13,720 bases of DNA from an uncultured Clostridia bacterium (lineage in GTDB: Bacteria > Bacillota > Clostridia > Oscillospirales > Acutalibacteraceae). The position numbers and the translations under genes are program-made. Positions 13,068 through 13,720 of this stretch are shown piece by piece. The notes beneath the pieces were generated by a model. It had not been told where the DNA came from, searched no databases, and saw nothing but the letters and a program-made list of their open reading frames with translations. Each line of letters starts with the position of its first letter. The stretch's first letter is position 1. Where the stretch lies: assembly GCA_937888485.1 (NCBI GenBank), contig CALAQQ010000282.1, positions 1-13,720 on the forward strand, written 5' to 3'.

Positions 13068-13720
13068 TTACTCCTTTCTCAGCACATCAAGTGTGTGGTG
13101 TGATAAACCTATCAAATCCTGCCTTTCGCAGATTTTGAAATGGTATTTCAGATACAGTTCATAGGTTTCATTATCCATTTTGTCTATTACTTCACGCATA
13201 TGGCAGGCATAACCGTCGGTTGCAAGAAAATGTAGTCTTTGAACATTCAGTTCTTCCGTCAGCTCAAATATTTCATCTCTTGTATAGAGCTTGAAAACAC
13301 CGTGTGGAGGAAAGAATGTTTCAAAGGTTTCGGTATCGATAAGACCGTTTTCTATGCTGTACTGCACCTTATTGTTTTTGAAAATTCCCGTTAATACAGA
13401 AGGGTCAACCATACAGTATGCAACGAAAACATATCCGCCACTTTTGGTGATTCGCATTGCTTCCGACAAGGCTTTTTTCTGTTCTTCAACCGTATACAGA
13501 TGATACATCGGACCGAGCAAAAGTGTTATGTCATAACTTTCATCGGGATATTCGGACAGATTGATTGCGTTGCCTTGTCTGATGCTGACTTTTTCATTAG
13601 GTTTAGTTTTAGCTTTGAAAATCTCAATGTTGTGCTCGATGAGTTCAACTGCATCAACCTCAAAACCTTTTTGAGCAAAGTAATGAGAGTATCTGCCCGT
13701 AGCGGCACCGATTTCCATAA
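13068..13720 (-). CDS. Class I SAM-dependent methyltransferase, N-terminus beyond window
   Basis: At least 216 residues of a SAM-dependent methyltransferase; acceptor unknown. The fragment opens directly in motif I (EIGAATGRYSHYFAQKG), which normally follows some 35-50 N-terminal residues, so the ATG at 13718 is almost certainly internal and the true start lies to the right of the window. The acidic end of beta-2 (VDAVELIEHN), GNAINLSEYPDESYDITLLLG (motif II region) and the post-motif GPMYHLY follow, then ITKSGGYVFVAY (motif III). It ends TAA 3 bases before the phosphodiesterase start, making it the first visible gene of the three-gene operon; its promoter is outside the window. Confidence 0.92.
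   Translation of the reverse strand, partial: MEIGAATGRYSHYFAQKGFEVDAVELIEHNIEIFKAKTKPNEKVSIRQGNAINLSEYPDESYDITLLLGPMYHLYTVEEQKKALSEAMRITKSGGYVFVAYCMVDPSVLTGIFKNNKVQYSIENGLIDTETFETFFPPHGVFKLYTRDEIFELTEELNVQRLHFLATDGYACHMREVIDKMDNETYELYLKYHFKICERQDLIGLSHHTLDVLRKE

Overview
The window looks like chromosome of a low-to-moderate-GC anaerobic Clostridia (Firmicutes), most likely of the Ruminococcaceae/Oscillospirales kind. This is inferred from a clostridial-type pyruvate:ferredoxin oxidoreductase, tRNA genes with encoded CCA ends, AGGAG ribosome binding sites almost everywhere, and MerR/XRE/DeoR regulators of clostridial style. No species can be named from the sequence alone.

Layout. (1) 1-3147, minus: the first 1,049 codons of pyruvate:ferredoxin oxidoreductase (nifJ), whose C-terminus lies beyond the left edge. 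(2) 3373-6082, plus: two exported metallophosphoesterases, the second of purple acid phosphatase type, read divergently from nifJ and closed by a strong terminator at 6090-6119. (3) 6203-6606, minus: two tandem small acidic amphipathic peptides (61 and 56 residues), each with its own AGGAG site, behind a near-consensus promoter. (4) 6825-6994, plus: tRNA-Thr(TGT) and tRNA-Tyr(GTA) with promoter, UP-like element and terminator. (5) 7125-9936: an accessory-looking island next to the tRNAs. It holds a TTG-started 50-residue protein resembling ones I associate with conjugative elements, two imperfect copies of a ~128-bp repeat (173-bp period) with a conserved hairpin, a MerR activator with a duplicated C-terminal domain and a textbook 19-bp-spacer operator, a convergent XRE repressor, and a decayed second copy of the MerR C-terminus. 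(6) 10043-10813, plus: an orphan DeoR regulator with a degenerate effector pocket. (7) 10875-13720, minus: SAM methyltransferase (5' part missing), cytosolic alkaline-phosphatase-superfamily phosphodiesterase and GNAT acetyltransferase in one tightly packed operon, then a Nudix hydrolase with its own promoter.

How they fit together. nifJ is core fermentative metabolism. The two phosphatases probably scavenge phosphate outside the membrane. The methyltransferase-phosphodiesterase-GNAT set is translationally coupled and probably serves one unknown pathway. The least explained parts are the two-peptide operon and the repeat/hairpin region upstream of the MerR gene. I found no CRISPR array, complete insertion sequence, integrase or phage structural gene.
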